Assembly: GCA_947494645.1 (NCBI GenBank)
Contig: CANLVO010000001.1
Span: forward strand, 1,674,001 to 1,738,000
DNA: 64,000 nucleotides
Reading direction: 5' to 3'
Origin: an uncultured Litoreibacter sp.
GTDB taxonomy: Bacteria > Pseudomonadota > Alphaproteobacteria > Rhodobacterales > Rhodobacteraceae
The notes beneath the pieces were generated by a model. The model was not told the origin of the DNA. It saw nothing but the letters and a program-made list of their open reading frames with translations, and made no database searches. Every line of letters starts with the position of its first letter. The stretch's first letter is position 1. The position numbers were made by a program, and so were the translations under genes. Below, piece by piece: positions 1-9,661 of the stretch.

Positions 1-1608
1 TTTATGTCCACAAACCACAAAGACATCGGTATCCTGTACCTGTTCACCGCCGCGCTGATGGGCTTCATCTCCGTTGCTTTCACCGTTTACATGCGGCTCG
101 AGCTGATGAACCCCGGCGTTCAGTACATGTGTCTTGAAGGTGCACGGTTCGTTGCACAGGATGTGGCAAACTGTACCCCGAACGGCCATCTGTGGAACGT
201 TCTGATCACCGGACACGGCATCTTGATGATGTTCCTTGTGGTCATTCCGGCGCTGTTTGGCGGCTTCGGCAACTACTTCATGCCGCTTCAGATCGGCGCG
301 CCGGACATGGCGTTCCCGCGGATGAACAACCTGTCCTACTGGATGTATGTGGTGGCCTGTTCGCTGGCCGTCGCATCGCTGCTGACACCGGGCGGCAACG
401 ATCAGCTTGGCTCAGGCGTGGGCTGGGTGCTCTATGCGCCTCTGTCGACCTCCGAGGCCGGTATGTCGATGGATTTCGCGATCTTCGCGGTTCACATGTC
501 TGGGGCATCGTCCATTCTTGGCGCGATCAACATGATCACAACCTTCCTGAACATGCGTACGCCAGGCATGACGCTGCACAAAGTGCCGCTGTTCTCATGG
601 TCGATTTTCGTGACCGCCTGGCTGATCTTGCTGTCCCTGCCGGTTCTTGCGGGCGCCATCACCATGCTGCTGACCGACCGTAACTTTGGCACAACCTTCT
701 TCGACGCCGCTGGCGGCGGTGACCCGATCCTCTACCAGCACTTGCTGTGGTTCTTCGGTCACCCCGAGGTGTATATCGTGGTTGTTCCGGGCTTCGGCAT
801 CATCTCACACGTCATCGCCACCTTCTCGCGGAAGCCGGTCTTTGGCTACCTGCCGATGGTTTACGCGATGGTCGCTATTGGCGCGCTGGGCTTCGTTGTC
901 TGGGCGCACCACATGTATACTGTGGGCATGTCGCTGACACAGCAGTCCTACTTTATGCTGGCCACGATGGTGATCGCGGTGCCGACAGGCATCAAGATCT
1001 TCTCATGGATCGCCACGATGTGGGGCGGCTCGATCGAGTTCAAAACACCGATGCTGTGGGCGATGGGCTTCCTGTTCCTGTTCACTGCGGGCGGCGTGAC
1101 CGGCATCGTTCTGAGCCAAGCGGGCATCGACCGCGCTTACCACGACACCTACTATGTGGTGGCACACTTCCATTACGTGATGAGCCTCGGGGCCGTGTTC
1201 TCGATCTTCGCGGGTATCTACTTCTACCTGCCGAAAATGTCGGGCCGCATGTACCCTGAATGGGCAGGCAAACTGCACTTCTGGACCATGTTCATCGGCG
1301 CAAACATCACCTTCTTCCCACAGCACTTCCTGGGTCGCCAAGGTATGCCGCGCCGCTACATCGACTACCCGGAGGCGTTTGCTTACTGGAACTACGTTTC
1401 TTCCTGGGGTGCTTTCCTCAGCTTCGCGTCGTTCCTCTTCTTCATCGGCGTCATCGTTTACACGCTGGGTTGGGGCCGTCGCGTCTCGGAGCCAAACCCG
1501 TGGAACGAGTATGCGGATACGCTGGAATGGACCCTGCCATCCCCTCCACCGGAGCACACATTCGAAATCCTGCCGAAGCAGGAAGAGTGGGATAAGGCGC
1601 ATCACTAA
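1..1608 (+). CDS. ctaD: Cytochrome c oxidase subunit I, aa3-type (5' end outside the window)
   Basis: This is the catalytic subunit of the terminal oxidase, a 12-helix inner-membrane protein that reduces O2 and pumps protons. The frame is open from base 1 (Phe-Met-Ser-Thr-Asn). Counting the Met at base 4 as 1, the heme a ligands are His71 (GHGILMMF) and His390, the heme a3 ligand is His388 (VAHFHYVM), and the CuB ligands are His253 (in GHPEVY, with Tyr257), His302 and His303. D-channel Asp101 and K-channel Lys331 are also present. All these sit 31 residues lower than in the Rhodobacter sphaeroides enzyme, so about 30 N-terminal codons probably lie left of the window and the first Met here is internal. 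The next gene starts directly after the stop codon. Confidence 0.97.
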   Translation, partial: FMSTNHKDIGILYLFTAALMGFISVAFTVYMRLELMNPGVQYMCLEGARFVAQDVANCTPNGHLWNVLITGHGILMMFLVVIPALFGGFGNYFMPLQIGAPDMAFPRMNNLSYWMYVVACSLAVASLLTPGGNDQLGSGVGWVLYAPLSTSEAGMSMDFAIFAVHMSGASSILGAINMITTFLNMRTPGMTLHKVPLFSWSIFVTAWLILLSLPVLAGAITMLLTDRNFGTTFFDAAGGGDPILYQHLLWFFGHPEVYIVVVPGFGIISHVIATFSRKPVFGYLPMVYAMVAIGALGFVVWAHHMYTVGMSLTQQSYFMLATMVIAVPTGIKIFSWIATMWGGSIEFKTPMLWAMGFLFLFTAGGVTGIVLSQAGIDRAYHDTYYVVAHFHYVMSLGAVFSIFAGIYFYLPKMSGRMYPEWAGKLHFWTMFIGANITFFPQHFLGRQGMPRRYIDYPEAFAYWNYVSSWGAFLSFASFLFFIGVIVYTLGWGRRVSEPNPWNEYADTLEWTLPSPPPEHTFEILPKQEEWDKAHH

Positions 1609-2136
1609 GTGCCCATTGAACACATAGACCTCAACGGAAGGGCCTCGGATTATCCCGAGGCCCTTTCTACTTACGACGACAAGCCACCGATCTGGCGGGT
1701 GCTTCTGTACCCGCACCGCTCCCTTCCCGCGACAGGCTTCGTTTGGACGATTGGCTTGCTGTCTGCTGGGCTTGCCCTGCCTCTGCTGGGTGTGTTTGGA
1801 ACCAACGTTTTGTGGGGCGTATTGCCCTTCCTGGTCCTGACCGTGGCGGGCACGTGGTACTTCATCATGCGCAGCTACCGCGACGGCCAGATCGTTGAGG
1901 AGCTGTCCTTGTGGAGCGACCAGCTGACCCTTGTCCGCGTGGACCCGAAAGGCGCTCGCAAAGACTGGCAGGCCAATCCCTATTGGGTGCAGATCACAGA
2001 GCGGGACGAACCCGTGAAGCATTACCTCACGCTCAAAGGCGGCCCCCGAGAAGTCGAGCTGGGCGCATTTCTGTCTGCAGATGAACGGGTTGAGCTAAAA
2101 CTCTCGCTGGAACGCGAGATTATGCAACTGCGCTGA
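1609..2136 (+). CDS. DUF2244 family membrane protein
   Basis: This 175-aa protein starts with GTG directly after the ctaD stop codon, so the two genes are very likely co-transcribed and translationally coupled. It has a short soluble N-terminus, two hydrophobic helices (about residues 40-60 and 65-82) and a soluble C-terminal half with a YWVQITERD segment typical of DUF2244. The family is common beside cytochrome oxidase genes in alphaproteobacteria, which suggests a role in oxidase assembly or stability. No catalytic residues are recognisable and no function is proven. Confidence 0.8.
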   Translation: MPIEHIDLNGRASDYPEALSTYDDKPPIWRVLLYPHRSLPATGFVWTIGLLSAGLALPLLGVFGTNVLWGVLPFLVLTVAGTWYFIMRSYRDGQIVEELSLWSDQLTLVRVDPKGARKDWQANPYWVQITERDEPVKHYLTLKGGPREVELGAFLSADERVELKLSLEREIMQLR

Positions 2137-2150
2137 CCGGCAGCTTCAGG

Positions 2151-2609
2151 TCAGGCAAGCCGTGCTTTGACCATTGGGCCGACCGCACCGAAATCGATCT
2201 GGCCGGTATATTTGCCTTTCAACACGCCCATAACTTTGCCCATATCACGGATCGAGCTCGCGCCGACCTCGGCAATGGCGGCGTCGACAGCAGCCTCGGT
2301 CTCGGCTTCACCCAGCTGCGCAGGCAGGTAGTCATTGATCACCTTGATCTCGGACTGCTCGCGCTCAGCCAATTCCAGTCGCCCACCTTCTTCATAGGCT
2401 TTGGCGCTTTCCTGACGCTGTTTGACCATCTTGCCGAGAATCGCGAGGATGTCGGCCTCCGTAATCTCGCCACCACTTTCACGATTGGCAATCTCGCGGT
2501 CCTTGATCGCGGCGTTGATCAGCCGAAGCGTGCCCAGACGGGTGGCGTCCTTGGCCCTCATGGCCTCTTTCAGCGCGTCAGTGATTTCAGTGCGTTTGTC
2601 TTTCGACAT
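2151..2609 (-). CDS. GatB/YqeY domain protein
   Basis: This 152-aa soluble protein matches the stand-alone YqeY family, which resembles the tail domain of the GatB amidotransferase subunit. The N-terminus (DALKEAMRAKDATRLGTLRL) and the C-terminal GKVMGVLKGKYTGQIDFG segment are both typical. ATG at 2609 is chosen because GAGG lies 7 bases upstream; a TTG two codons earlier has no such site. The gene ends 14 bases from the convergent DUF2244 gene and is divergent from carA. The cellular role of this family is unclear; binding to tRNA or to an aminoacyl-tRNA enzyme is the usual guess. Confidence 0.88.
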   Translation of the reverse strand: MSKDKRTEITDALKEAMRAKDATRLGTLRLINAAIKDREIANRESGGEITEADILAILGKMVKQRQESAKAYEEGGRLELAEREQSEIKVINDYLPAQLGEAETEAAVDAAIAEVGASSIRDMGKVMGVLKGKYTGQIDFGAVGPMVKARLA

Positions 2610-2788
2610 GAGCAAGCCTCAAAGAAGTTTCCGGACGCAGGGTTCTAGCTTGCCAAAGCCCTTACCACAAGGGCCGATGCGCCCACCTTGCGAAACCTGT
2701 TTTTAGTCGCGAGTTGCGGTTGACCCCACCTGCCCCGGTCCTTAGGTTCCGTCAAATTTCGCCAAAATCAGCCCTGAGAGGAATCGCT

Positions 2789-3958
2789 ATGACCTCGAAA
2801 CCAACCGCTTGCCTTGTTCTGGCCGATGGAACGGTCTTTTTCGGGATGGGCTTTGGCGCCGTCGGCACGTGCACGGCCGAGCTGTGCTTCAACACCGCCA
2901 TGACCGGCTACCAGGAAATCATGACCGATCCGTCCTATGCCGGTCAGATCGTCACCTTCACTTTCCCGCATATCGGCAACACTGGCGTCACTGACGAGGA
3001 TGACGAAACCGCTGAGCCTGTCGCAGCGGGCATGGTCGTCAAGTGGGACCCGACAACACCGTCGAACTGGCGCTCGCAAGGCGAGTTGAGCGACTGGCTG
3101 GAACGCCGGGGTCGCGTCGCCATTGGTGGTGTCGACACCCGCAGGCTGACACGCGCAATTCGTGCCCAGGGTGCACCGCACGTTGCCCTGCAACACGCGC
3201 CCGACGGGGTGTTTGACCTGGAAGATCTGATTGCCAAAGCCCGTGCTTTTAACGGGCTGGAAGGCCTCGATCTGGCCAAAGAAGTCACTTGCGCCCAAAG
3301 CTATCAGTGGGACCAGACGCGCTGGGCTTGGCCTGATGGCTACGGAAAACGCGAGACACCGGGCCACAAAGTTGTAGCGATTGACTACGGGGCGAAACGC
3401 AACATCCTGCGCTGCCTCGCCTCAGCAGGTTGCGACGTGACCGTACTGCCCGCAACCGCGACCGCAGACGAGATCCTGTCGCACCACCCGGACGGCGTTT
3501 TCCTGTCCAATGGGCCAGGCGACCCAGCCGCAACCGGCGTATACGCAGTGCCCGCGATCAAGGAAGTTCTTAAGCAGGACATTCCGGTGTTTGGCATCTG
3601 TCTGGGTCACCAAATGCTGGCTTTGGCCCTTGGCGCGAAAACCATCAAGATGAACCACGGCCATCACGGTGCCAATCATCCGGTGAAGGACTACACCACC
3701 GGCAAGGTTGAAATCACTTCGATGAACCACGGCTTCACGGTAGACACCCAGACCTTGCCCGAGGGCGTCAGCGAGACCCATGTGTCCCTGTTTGACGGCT
3801 CCAATTGCGGCATCAAGCTGGACGGAAGGCCGGTCTTCTCGGTGCAATACCATCCCGAGGCCTCGCCCGGCCCGCAAGACAGCTACTACCTGTTTGAACG
3901 TTTCGCGCAGGCCATGGCAGATCGCGCGGCGCAGAATGGAGCGCTTGAGAAAGCGTAA
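2789..3958 (+). CDS. carA: Carbamoyl-phosphate synthase small chain
   Basis: CarA is the glutaminase subunit that supplies ammonia to CarB for carbamoyl phosphate, the precursor of arginine and pyrimidines. The 389-aa protein has the small-chain N-terminal domain (LADGTVFFGMGFGA, TGYQEIMTDPSY) and a class I glutamine amidotransferase domain. The nucleophile is Cys271 in GICLGHQ, and the partner His and Glu lie in QYHPEASPGP. The ATG at 2789 follows GAGAGGAA; the frame is open further upstream but no homologous residues precede this Met. carB is not in the window, so the two subunits are unlinked here. Confidence 0.96.
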   Translation: MTSKPTACLVLADGTVFFGMGFGAVGTCTAELCFNTAMTGYQEIMTDPSYAGQIVTFTFPHIGNTGVTDEDDETAEPVAAGMVVKWDPTTPSNWRSQGELSDWLERRGRVAIGGVDTRRLTRAIRAQGAPHVALQHAPDGVFDLEDLIAKARAFNGLEGLDLAKEVTCAQSYQWDQTRWAWPDGYGKRETPGHKVVAIDYGAKRNILRCLASAGCDVTVLPATATADEILSHHPDGVFLSNGPGDPAATGVYAVPAIKEVLKQDIPVFGICLGHQMLALALGAKTIKMNHGHHGANHPVKDYTTGKVEITSMNHGFTVDTQTLPEGVSETHVSLFDGSNCGIKLDGRPVFSVQYHPEASPGPQDSYYLFERFAQAMADRAAQNGALEKA

Positions 3959-4038
3959 ACCCCTGTTAACGCGGGTTTAACTATGTCGGTTCAACTTGTC
4001 TGAGACCTAGCTCTGAGACGGATTAAAAGCCGACCACC

Positions 4039-5982
4039 ATGAACGCCCCCCTTTTCAATTTGCGGGTCTACCGCGCCCCTCGTGGTGACAATCCCGTGCT
4101 TTCTCCAGCGCCTACCCGGCTAGGAGATGTGTTGCTGCAAAATGGCGTGCTGTCTCAAAACCAGCTCACCGTGGCATTACGCGACCAACGCAGACAGGCT
4201 GCGCCGCTGGGCGAGATTGTAGTGGGCAAAGGCATGGTCAGCCGATCCGCCGTTACCCGGGCACTGTCGCAAATGCATGGGACGGCGGTTATAGACCTAG
4301 AACGGGCACCACCGGACCCAAGGCTGAAAGACCTGCTAAGCGCCGATGACTGCATCGACAACAAGTTGATCCCATGGCGCAGGCAGGGAGCCGTGACAGT
4401 TTTTGCCTGCGCCCAGCCAAATAGGGCGGCAGAGCTCTTACGTGGGCTTCCCCGAGAGGTGCAACCCGCCCGGGCCGCTCTCGCAGAGGAACGTCAGTTG
4501 GAGGACCTCATCGCCCAGCGCTTTCCAAGAGCGCTAAGCGGACGTGCTGAGCAGCGCACACCCATCGACGAAAGCTGCCGGGGTTGGTCGACGCAACGCG
4601 GCATGATGATGTTCGTGGCTTTCACCATCTGCGTGTTATTTGGCCTGTCCTCGCCCATTGGAACGGCCTTGTTTTGGCTGGCCACCGCATCCCTGTTGGT
4701 CAACACACTTCTCAAGATTGGTTGCCTCTTGGCAGGACGCCGGCGCACAAAATCAGCTGTTGAGTTCAGTCACAGGCCCCCGACCAAAGACAACCCGCTT
4801 CCCAAAATCTCAATCCTCGTGCCGCTCTTTAAGGAGGCCAATGTTGCGGCCTCACTTGTCGAGCGGCTCAGTAAGTTGGACTACCCCGCCCCACTGTTGG
4901 AGATCTGTTTGGTCACAGAAGCGGATGACCACATCACACGGCGGGCAATCCATGGCATCACCCTACCCACGGGCATGCGCGTCATCAACGTGCCGGCTGG
5001 CACACTCAAGACCAAACCACGTGCGATGAACTATGCACTGGATTTCACATCAGGGGCCGTGATCGGTGTCTATGACGCCGAGGACGCACCAGACCGCGAC
5101 CAGCTTTACAAGGTGGCGCGGCGGTTTGCCTCAAGCAACGACAAGCTGGCCTGCCTACAGGGCATCCTCAGTTTCTACAACCCACGCGCAGGTTGGCTGG
5201 CCCGGTGCTTCAGCTTTGAATATGCCGGATGGTTTCGGATCATGCTTCCCGGACTGCAACGACTGGGCTTCGCGATCCCCTTGGGCGGTACCACGTTATT
5301 TTTCCGCCGAGACGCGCTGGTCGCACTGGGCGGTTGGGACGCCCACAACGTGACTGAGGACGCTGATTTGGGCATCCGGTTGGCACGTCATGGCTATCGC
5401 TGTGAAATGATCGACACTGTCACCCAAGAAGAGGCCAACAACCGGCTCTGGCCATGGGTCAAGCAGCGTTCGCGTTGGTTGAAGGGCTACGCGATGACTT
5501 GGTGCACCCATATGCGCAACCCGTTCAGGTTGTTTCGCGAGTTGGGGGCATGGAAGTTTCTGGGCTTTCAGATTCTCTTTTTGGGCACTCTGGTTTCGTT
5601 TTCTTTGGCGCCCGTCCTGTGGTGGAACATGGCCTATGTCCTCAGCGCCGGCACCATGCCGACCATTGGCGGGCTGGCCCCCGCACAAATGGCGCAGCTC
5701 GCAATGCTGTTCATCGCTTGTGAATTGGTGACGCTGGTATTGTTCGCCGCCGCCCACTCAAAGCTGACACACCGTCCGGCTATAGTATGGGTATTTACCC
5801 TGCCCGCCTATTTCATGTTGGCAACGTTGGCCGCCTACAAAGGGTTGATAGAAATAGTCTGGAAACCCTACTTTTGGGACAAGACGGAGCACGGGGTCAG
5901 CGCGGCGGAAACAGGCTCAGAGGTCAGCTTGGGCGTCGATCTGGAGCCGCGTTTTGTAAGCAATCGAAAGATGGTCGCGTAG
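4039..5982 (+). CDS. Family 2 glycosyltransferase with N-terminal MshEN domain
   Basis: This 647-aa protein is probably a processive polysaccharide synthase under c-di-GMP control. Residues 27-50 and 56-79 form two 24-residue motifs (RLGDVLLQNG..., PLGEIVVGKG...) separated by exactly five residues, the pattern of the c-di-GMP-binding MshEN domain. Hydrophobic helices follow at about 190-235. A GT-A domain starts near 255 (PKISILVPLFKEAN), with DAED at 346-349, TEDAD at 439-443 and the QRSRW motif at 476-480 that marks cellulose-synthase-like enzymes. About three more helices complete the C-terminus. Domain content resembles NfrB, but I recall the MshEN domain as C-terminal there. The sugar substrate is unknown and no export partner is adjacent. 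The 3' end overlaps the convergent GntR gene by 66 bases. Confidence 0.88.
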   Translation: MNAPLFNLRVYRAPRGDNPVLSPAPTRLGDVLLQNGVLSQNQLTVALRDQRRQAAPLGEIVVGKGMVSRSAVTRALSQMHGTAVIDLERAPPDPRLKDLLSADDCIDNKLIPWRRQGAVTVFACAQPNRAAELLRGLPREVQPARAALAEERQLEDLIAQRFPRALSGRAEQRTPIDESCRGWSTQRGMMMFVAFTICVLFGLSSPIGTALFWLATASLLVNTLLKIGCLLAGRRRTKSAVEFSHRPPTKDNPLPKISILVPLFKEANVAASLVERLSKLDYPAPLLEICLVTEADDHITRRAIHGITLPTGMRVINVPAGTLKTKPRAMNYALDFTSGAVIGVYDAEDAPDRDQLYKVARRFASSNDKLACLQGILSFYNPRAGWLARCFSFEYAGWFRIMLPGLQRLGFAIPLGGTTLFFRRDALVALGGWDAHNVTEDADLGIRLARHGYRCEMIDTVTQEEANNRLWPWVKQRSRWLKGYAMTWCTHMRNPFRLFRELGAWKFLGFQILFLGTLVSFSLAPVLWWNMAYVLSAGTMPTIGGLAPAQMAQLAMLFIACELVTLVLFAAAHSKLTHRPAIVWVFTLPAYFMLATLAAYKGLIEIVWKPYFWDKTEHGVSAAETGSEVSLGVDLEPRFVSNRKMVA

Positions 5983-6555
5983 CGCTTTGGATGCAGCTTC
6001 AGAATTGCGGGCTTCAATCGCGCTGACAATGCCAAGATGTTCGTCCAACGCCACCTCGCCGCGCCCGTCAACCGCCAGCGAGGTCGTCGCCAGAAGGGCC
6101 ATCGACCGATATACCAGATCAAGCTGCTGGACGAGATAACGGTTATGAGACGCCCGATGCAGTTGGCGGTGAAACCGTCGATTGGACTGCGACAGCTTGG
6201 TTGGATCGCCCAAGATTTTTCGGTCATCCTCCACCATTTTGTAGAGCACGCTGATTTCTTCCGGAGCTGCATGCTGCGCAGCCAGTTCGGCCGCCAACCC
6301 TTCGAGCGCCCCGCGCACTGCGTAAAGCTCTGCCATCTGGTCGTGATCGAGCGATGCCACTATGAGTGATCGTCCGTCACGCGCCAGAAGCGACTGTGTC
6401 TCCAAGCGCTGCAAAGCCTCGCGAATAGGCGTGCGGGAGCCTCCAAATCGACTGGCAAGCTCGCTTTCCACCAACCGATCCCCGGGCTTGTAAACGCCCA
6501 CATCAATCGCGTTCAAAATCGCCTTATAGGTCGAACTTTCTACCGGTTTTGCCAT
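5917..6555 (-). CDS. GntR family transcriptional regulator, FadR subfamily
   Basis: This 212-aa DNA-binding protein has an N-terminal winged helix at about 5-70 (GDRLVESELASRFGGSRTPI, REALQRLE). The all-helical FCD effector domain fills the rest, with FHRQLHRASHNRYL and DEHLGIVSAIEARN contributing the usual metal or ligand-binding residues. FCD regulators usually respond to small organic acids. No obvious target operon adjoins it: the neighbours are a convergent glycosyltransferase, overlapped by 66 bases, and a divergent nucleotidase. Its ligand cannot be inferred from the sequence. Confidence 0.9.
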   Translation of the reverse strand: MAKPVESSTYKAILNAIDVGVYKPGDRLVESELASRFGGSRTPIREALQRLETQSLLARDGRSLIVASLDHDQMAELYAVRGALEGLAAELAAQHAAPEEISVLYKMVEDDRKILGDPTKLSQSNRRFHRQLHRASHNRYLVQQLDLVYRSMALLATTSLAVDGRGEVALDEHLGIVSAIEARNSEAASKALRDHLSIAYKTRLQIDAQADL

Positions 6556-6672
6556 TCTTGAACGCCTGCGCTGTGCCTGTTCTCTCTACCGGCAGAACGC
6601 TAGCCAAGCACGTCCGCAGCAGCAAGCATTTCCGCCTTTGCCTCACCACACACCCCAAGTAGGGTCCGGGCT

Positions 6673-7317
6673 ATGAAAGAAGCTTTCTCACACATACGCA
6701 CTTGGGTCTTTGACCTCGACAACACGCTCTACCCGCCCCATATGCGCCTGTTCGATCAGATCGAGGATCGGATGGTGGCCTATGTGATGGCTATTCTTGG
6801 CGTCGAACGTGCCGAAGCAGATAAGCTGCGCCGCGAATATTGGCACGCGCATGGTACCACGCTGGCAGGGTTGATGGCCGAACATGATATCGACCCGGAG
6901 CCATTTATGGTCGACGTGCATGATATCGACTTCACCGTGCTCGCCCCTGATCCCACCCTGCGCGCGCGAATTGAACAACTGCCTGGGCGCAAGATCGTCT
7001 ATACAAACGGCTCCGCCCCCTATGCAGAGAATGTGTTGCAGGCCAGAGGGTTGTCAGGTCTATTTGATGCGACTTATGGCGTGGAGCATGCGCTTTATCG
7101 CCCCAAACCTGAGGCCGCGGCCTTTGAGCGGGTTTTCGGATTGGACGGTCTTGAAGCCGCCTCCGCCGCAATGTTTGAAGATGAAGGGCGCAATCTGGAA
7201 GTACCGCATGCTATGGGGCTCCGCACCGTGCATGTGTCCACTGTACCGGATCCGATGCCTTATATTCACCACCACACAGACGACCTTAGCGGCTTTCTGG
7301 CGCAGGTGCTCGATTGA
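6673..7317 (+). CDS. HAD-superfamily pyrimidine 5'-nucleotidase
   Basis: This 214-aa cytoplasmic phosphatase matches the Sdt1/YjjG-like branch of HAD-IA enzymes, which dephosphorylate pyrimidine nucleotides. Motif I is DLDNTLYP near residue 15, with the nucleophile Asp; motif II is YTNGS; motif III is the Lys in RPKPEA; motif IV is FEDEGRN, where most relatives have DDS. A helical cap lies between motifs I and II. It is divergent from the GntR gene across a 117-base spacer and is followed at 38 bases by the UbiH-type gene. Confidence 0.85.
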   Translation: MKEAFSHIRTWVFDLDNTLYPPHMRLFDQIEDRMVAYVMAILGVERAEADKLRREYWHAHGTTLAGLMAEHDIDPEPFMVDVHDIDFTVLAPDPTLRARIEQLPGRKIVYTNGSAPYAENVLQARGLSGLFDATYGVEHALYRPKPEAAAFERVFGLDGLEAASAAMFEDEGRNLEVPHAMGLRTVHVSTVPDPMPYIHHHTDDLSGFLAQVLD

Positions 7318-7354
7318 GCCTTGGATCACCGCGTAGACGGCTTAGGTTTGAGGT

Positions 7355-8542
7355 ATGAGCGAGACAACACAAATTCTGATCTCCGGTGGCGGCGTGGCTG
7401 GGCTGACCGCTGCTTGCCTTTTCGGGTCCAACGGGTTTGACGTCATTTGTGTGGACCCTGCCCCGCCGATCACTGAACGTGACGATGATGGCGCGGACCT
7501 CCGCTCAACCGCGTTTCTGCAACCGTCGGTTCATGTTCTGGAACGCGCGGGTGTGTGGCACCAACTCAGCGGCTTTGCAACCGCGCTGCAAACCATGCAG
7601 ATCGTGGATGCGGGCGAAGACGGCCAGCCGCGCAATGCACGGGCGTTCGATGCCTCTGACATTTCCGAGCTGCCCTTCGGTTGGAACTTACCCAACTGGT
7701 TGATCAGACGAGAACTGGTGAAACGACTGGAAACGCTGAGCAACGCCGACTTCCGCCCCGGCGTAGCGACCGACCGGATGCTGGCGCGATCCGCTGGTGC
7801 AAAAGTCTGGCTCAGTGACGGGACACAGGTACAGGCCGAATTGGTGATCGCGGCGGATGGGCGCGGATCGCCGTTGCGTCAGGCTGCTGGCATTGAGGTC
7901 AAAACCAAGCGCTACGGTCAAGAAGCGCTCGCCTTCGCCGTGACCCATCCGATCCCCCACGGCAACGTGTCCACAGAAATACACCGTACTGGCGGGCCTT
8001 TCACTCTGGTTCCTCTACCGGATCATGAAGGCGTGCCGAGTTCAGCTGTAGTGTGGATGGAAGACGGCCCCAAGGCGCAAGAGCTGTTCGCGCTGGAAGA
8101 AACTGCGTTCAACACCGCGATGTCAGAACGGTCTTGCCACATGTTCGGGCCGCTATCACTGGCGTCTAAATGCTCGATCTGGCCAATTATCAGCCAAGTC
8201 GCCTCCCGTTTCTCTGCCCGGCGGCTGGCCCTGGTCGCAGAGTCCGCACATGTCGTCCCGCCCATCGGCGCGCAGGGGTTGAACATGAGCCTTGCCGATC
8301 TGCAATCACTGCTAGAGCTGAGCGAAAAATACCCACTGGGCAGCGATGCGATGCTGGACGCCTACACCCTTGAGCGCCGCCGCAACGTGGCGCTCCGGGT
8401 GGCGGGCATTGACCTGCTCAACCGCGCCTCGCAGTCCGAGGCGGAGTGGCTTCGCGAGCTGCGCAGCTGGGGCATCGGCGTCATTCACGACGCCAAGCCG
8501 GTGCGCACTACGTTGATGAATTTGGGTCTGGGACTACGCTAG
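7355..8542 (+). CDS. UbiH/UbiF-type FAD-dependent hydroxylase (ubiquinone biosynthesis)
   Basis: This 395-aa flavoprotein monooxygenase belongs to the family that hydroxylates the aromatic ring during ubiquinone synthesis. It has an N-terminal dinucleotide-binding motif (ISGGGVAGLTAACLFGSNG), the DG motif (AADGRGSPLRQAAGI) near residue 170 and the C-terminal FAD-ribityl segment (PPIGAQGLNMSLAD) near 300. That last segment reads AESAH where most relatives have GDAAH. Which ring position it modifies cannot be told from sequence. Its 3' end overlaps the convergent aminotransferase gene by 9 bases. Confidence 0.85.
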   Translation: MSETTQILISGGGVAGLTAACLFGSNGFDVICVDPAPPITERDDDGADLRSTAFLQPSVHVLERAGVWHQLSGFATALQTMQIVDAGEDGQPRNARAFDASDISELPFGWNLPNWLIRRELVKRLETLSNADFRPGVATDRMLARSAGAKVWLSDGTQVQAELVIAADGRGSPLRQAAGIEVKTKRYGQEALAFAVTHPIPHGNVSTEIHRTGGPFTLVPLPDHEGVPSSAVVWMEDGPKAQELFALEETAFNTAMSERSCHMFGPLSLASKCSIWPIISQVASRFSARRLALVAESAHVVPPIGAQGLNMSLADLQSLLELSEKYPLGSDAMLDAYTLERRRNVALRVAGIDLLNRASQSEAEWLRELRSWGIGVIHDAKPVRTTLMNLGLGLR

Positions 8543-9661
8543 AACCTTATCTGCCGTGGCCTTGAACCGCGCTAAAGTGCCATCAACATCATAAAGCTTG
8601 TCGACCCCGAACAACCCGATACGGAAGGTTCGATAGTCGTCCGGCTCATCACATTGCAACGGGACGCCGGCGGCGATCTGCATCCCCTCGCCCGCGAATT
8701 TCGACCCGTTCTGGATCGCAGGATCGTCCGTATAGCTGACCACCACGCCCGGCGCACCGAACCCGTCTGCGGCGACAGACACGATACCTTTGGACTTCAT
8801 ATACTCCCGCACGCCATTGCCCAGCTTCCACTGCGCTTCGCGCAGCCGCTCAAACCCGTAATCCCGCGTCTCGATCATTGTATCGCGGAAGGCTTTCAAC
8901 CCGTCTGTGGGCATGGTGGCATGATAGGCATGCCCACCACCTTCATAGACTTCCATGATGTCGAGCCATTTCTTGAGGTCCACGGCGAAGCTGTCAGAAG
9001 TCGTCTCGTTGTTCCGCTCCCGCGCGAGGGCGGACATACAGACGATCCCGGCGCAAGGCGTGGCGGACCAACCCTTCTGCGGAGCGGAGATCAACACATC
9101 GACACCAGTGGCTTTCATGTCGACCCATGCACAGCCCGACGCGATGCAATCCAGCACCATCAGCGCGCCGACCTTATGGGCGGCGTCAGCCATCTGCGTG
9201 ATGTAGTCATCGGGCAGGATCACACCCGCCGAGGTCTCCACATGCGGCGCGAAGACCACGTCGGGCTTTTCCTCTGCAATGCGGGCGACGACATCTTCGA
9301 TTGGTGCAGGATGAAAAGGAGAGCGGGTATCGTTACCAGTTTGGCGGGCTTTCATAACCACGGCCTCGGATGTCAGGCCGCCCGATTCAAAGATTTGCGA
9401 CCAGCGGTAGGAGAACCACCCATTGCGCACTACCAAGGCCTTCTTGTTGCGCGCAAACTGGCGGGCCACGGCTTCCATGCCGAAGGTGCCGCCACCGGGC
9501 ACCAAGGCCACGGATTGCGCATTGTAGACCTCTTTGAGCATTGCCGAGATGTCGGTCATGACCCCTTGAAAGGCCTTTGACATAGAGTTGAGCGAGCGGT
9601 CCGTGAACACCACGCTGAATTCTTCCAGACCGGCCGGGTCTACGGTGTCGAGCAGTGCCAT
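8534..9661 (-). CDS. Class V aminotransferase (alanine/serine-glyoxylate type)
   Basis: This 375-aa PLP enzyme belongs to fold type I class V. It has the glycine-rich GGGTFGMEAVARQF segment, the cofactor-binding Asp in LDCIASGCAW and the Schiff-base Lys in SAPQKGWSATPC. The overall pattern fits alanine-glyoxylate or serine-glyoxylate aminotransferases, which act in glyoxylate and one-carbon metabolism; the actual substrate is not resolved. ATG at 9661 is preferred over one five codons upstream because GGAGG sits 8 bases before it. Confidence 0.88.
   Translation of the reverse strand: MALLDTVDPAGLEEFSVVFTDRSLNSMSKAFQGVMTDISAMLKEVYNAQSVALVPGGGTFGMEAVARQFARNKKALVVRNGWFSYRWSQIFESGGLTSEAVVMKARQTGNDTRSPFHPAPIEDVVARIAEEKPDVVFAPHVETSAGVILPDDYITQMADAAHKVGALMVLDCIASGCAWVDMKATGVDVLISAPQKGWSATPCAGIVCMSALARERNNETTSDSFAVDLKKWLDIMEVYEGGGHAYHATMPTDGLKAFRDTMIETRDYGFERLREAQWKLGNGVREYMKSKGIVSVAADGFGAPGVVVSYTDDPAIQNGSKFAGEGMQIAAGVPLQCDEPDDYRTFRIGLFGVDKLYDVDGTLARFKATADKVLA

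Noticed and set aside
1003-2022. 339-codon open frame on the minus strand
   Set aside because: It lies antisense to ctaD and DUF2244, whose protein motifs are unmistakable; its own translation is His/Arg-rich without any domain.
3956-3979. TAAACCC/GGGTTTA hairpin after carA
   Set aside because: It has a 7-bp stem but no T-run and begins in the stop codon; too weak to call as a terminator.
8654-9580. 308-codon open frame on the plus strand
   Set aside because: It is fully antisense to the aminotransferase gene, which has intact PLP motifs; GC-rich third positions keep the opposite frame open.
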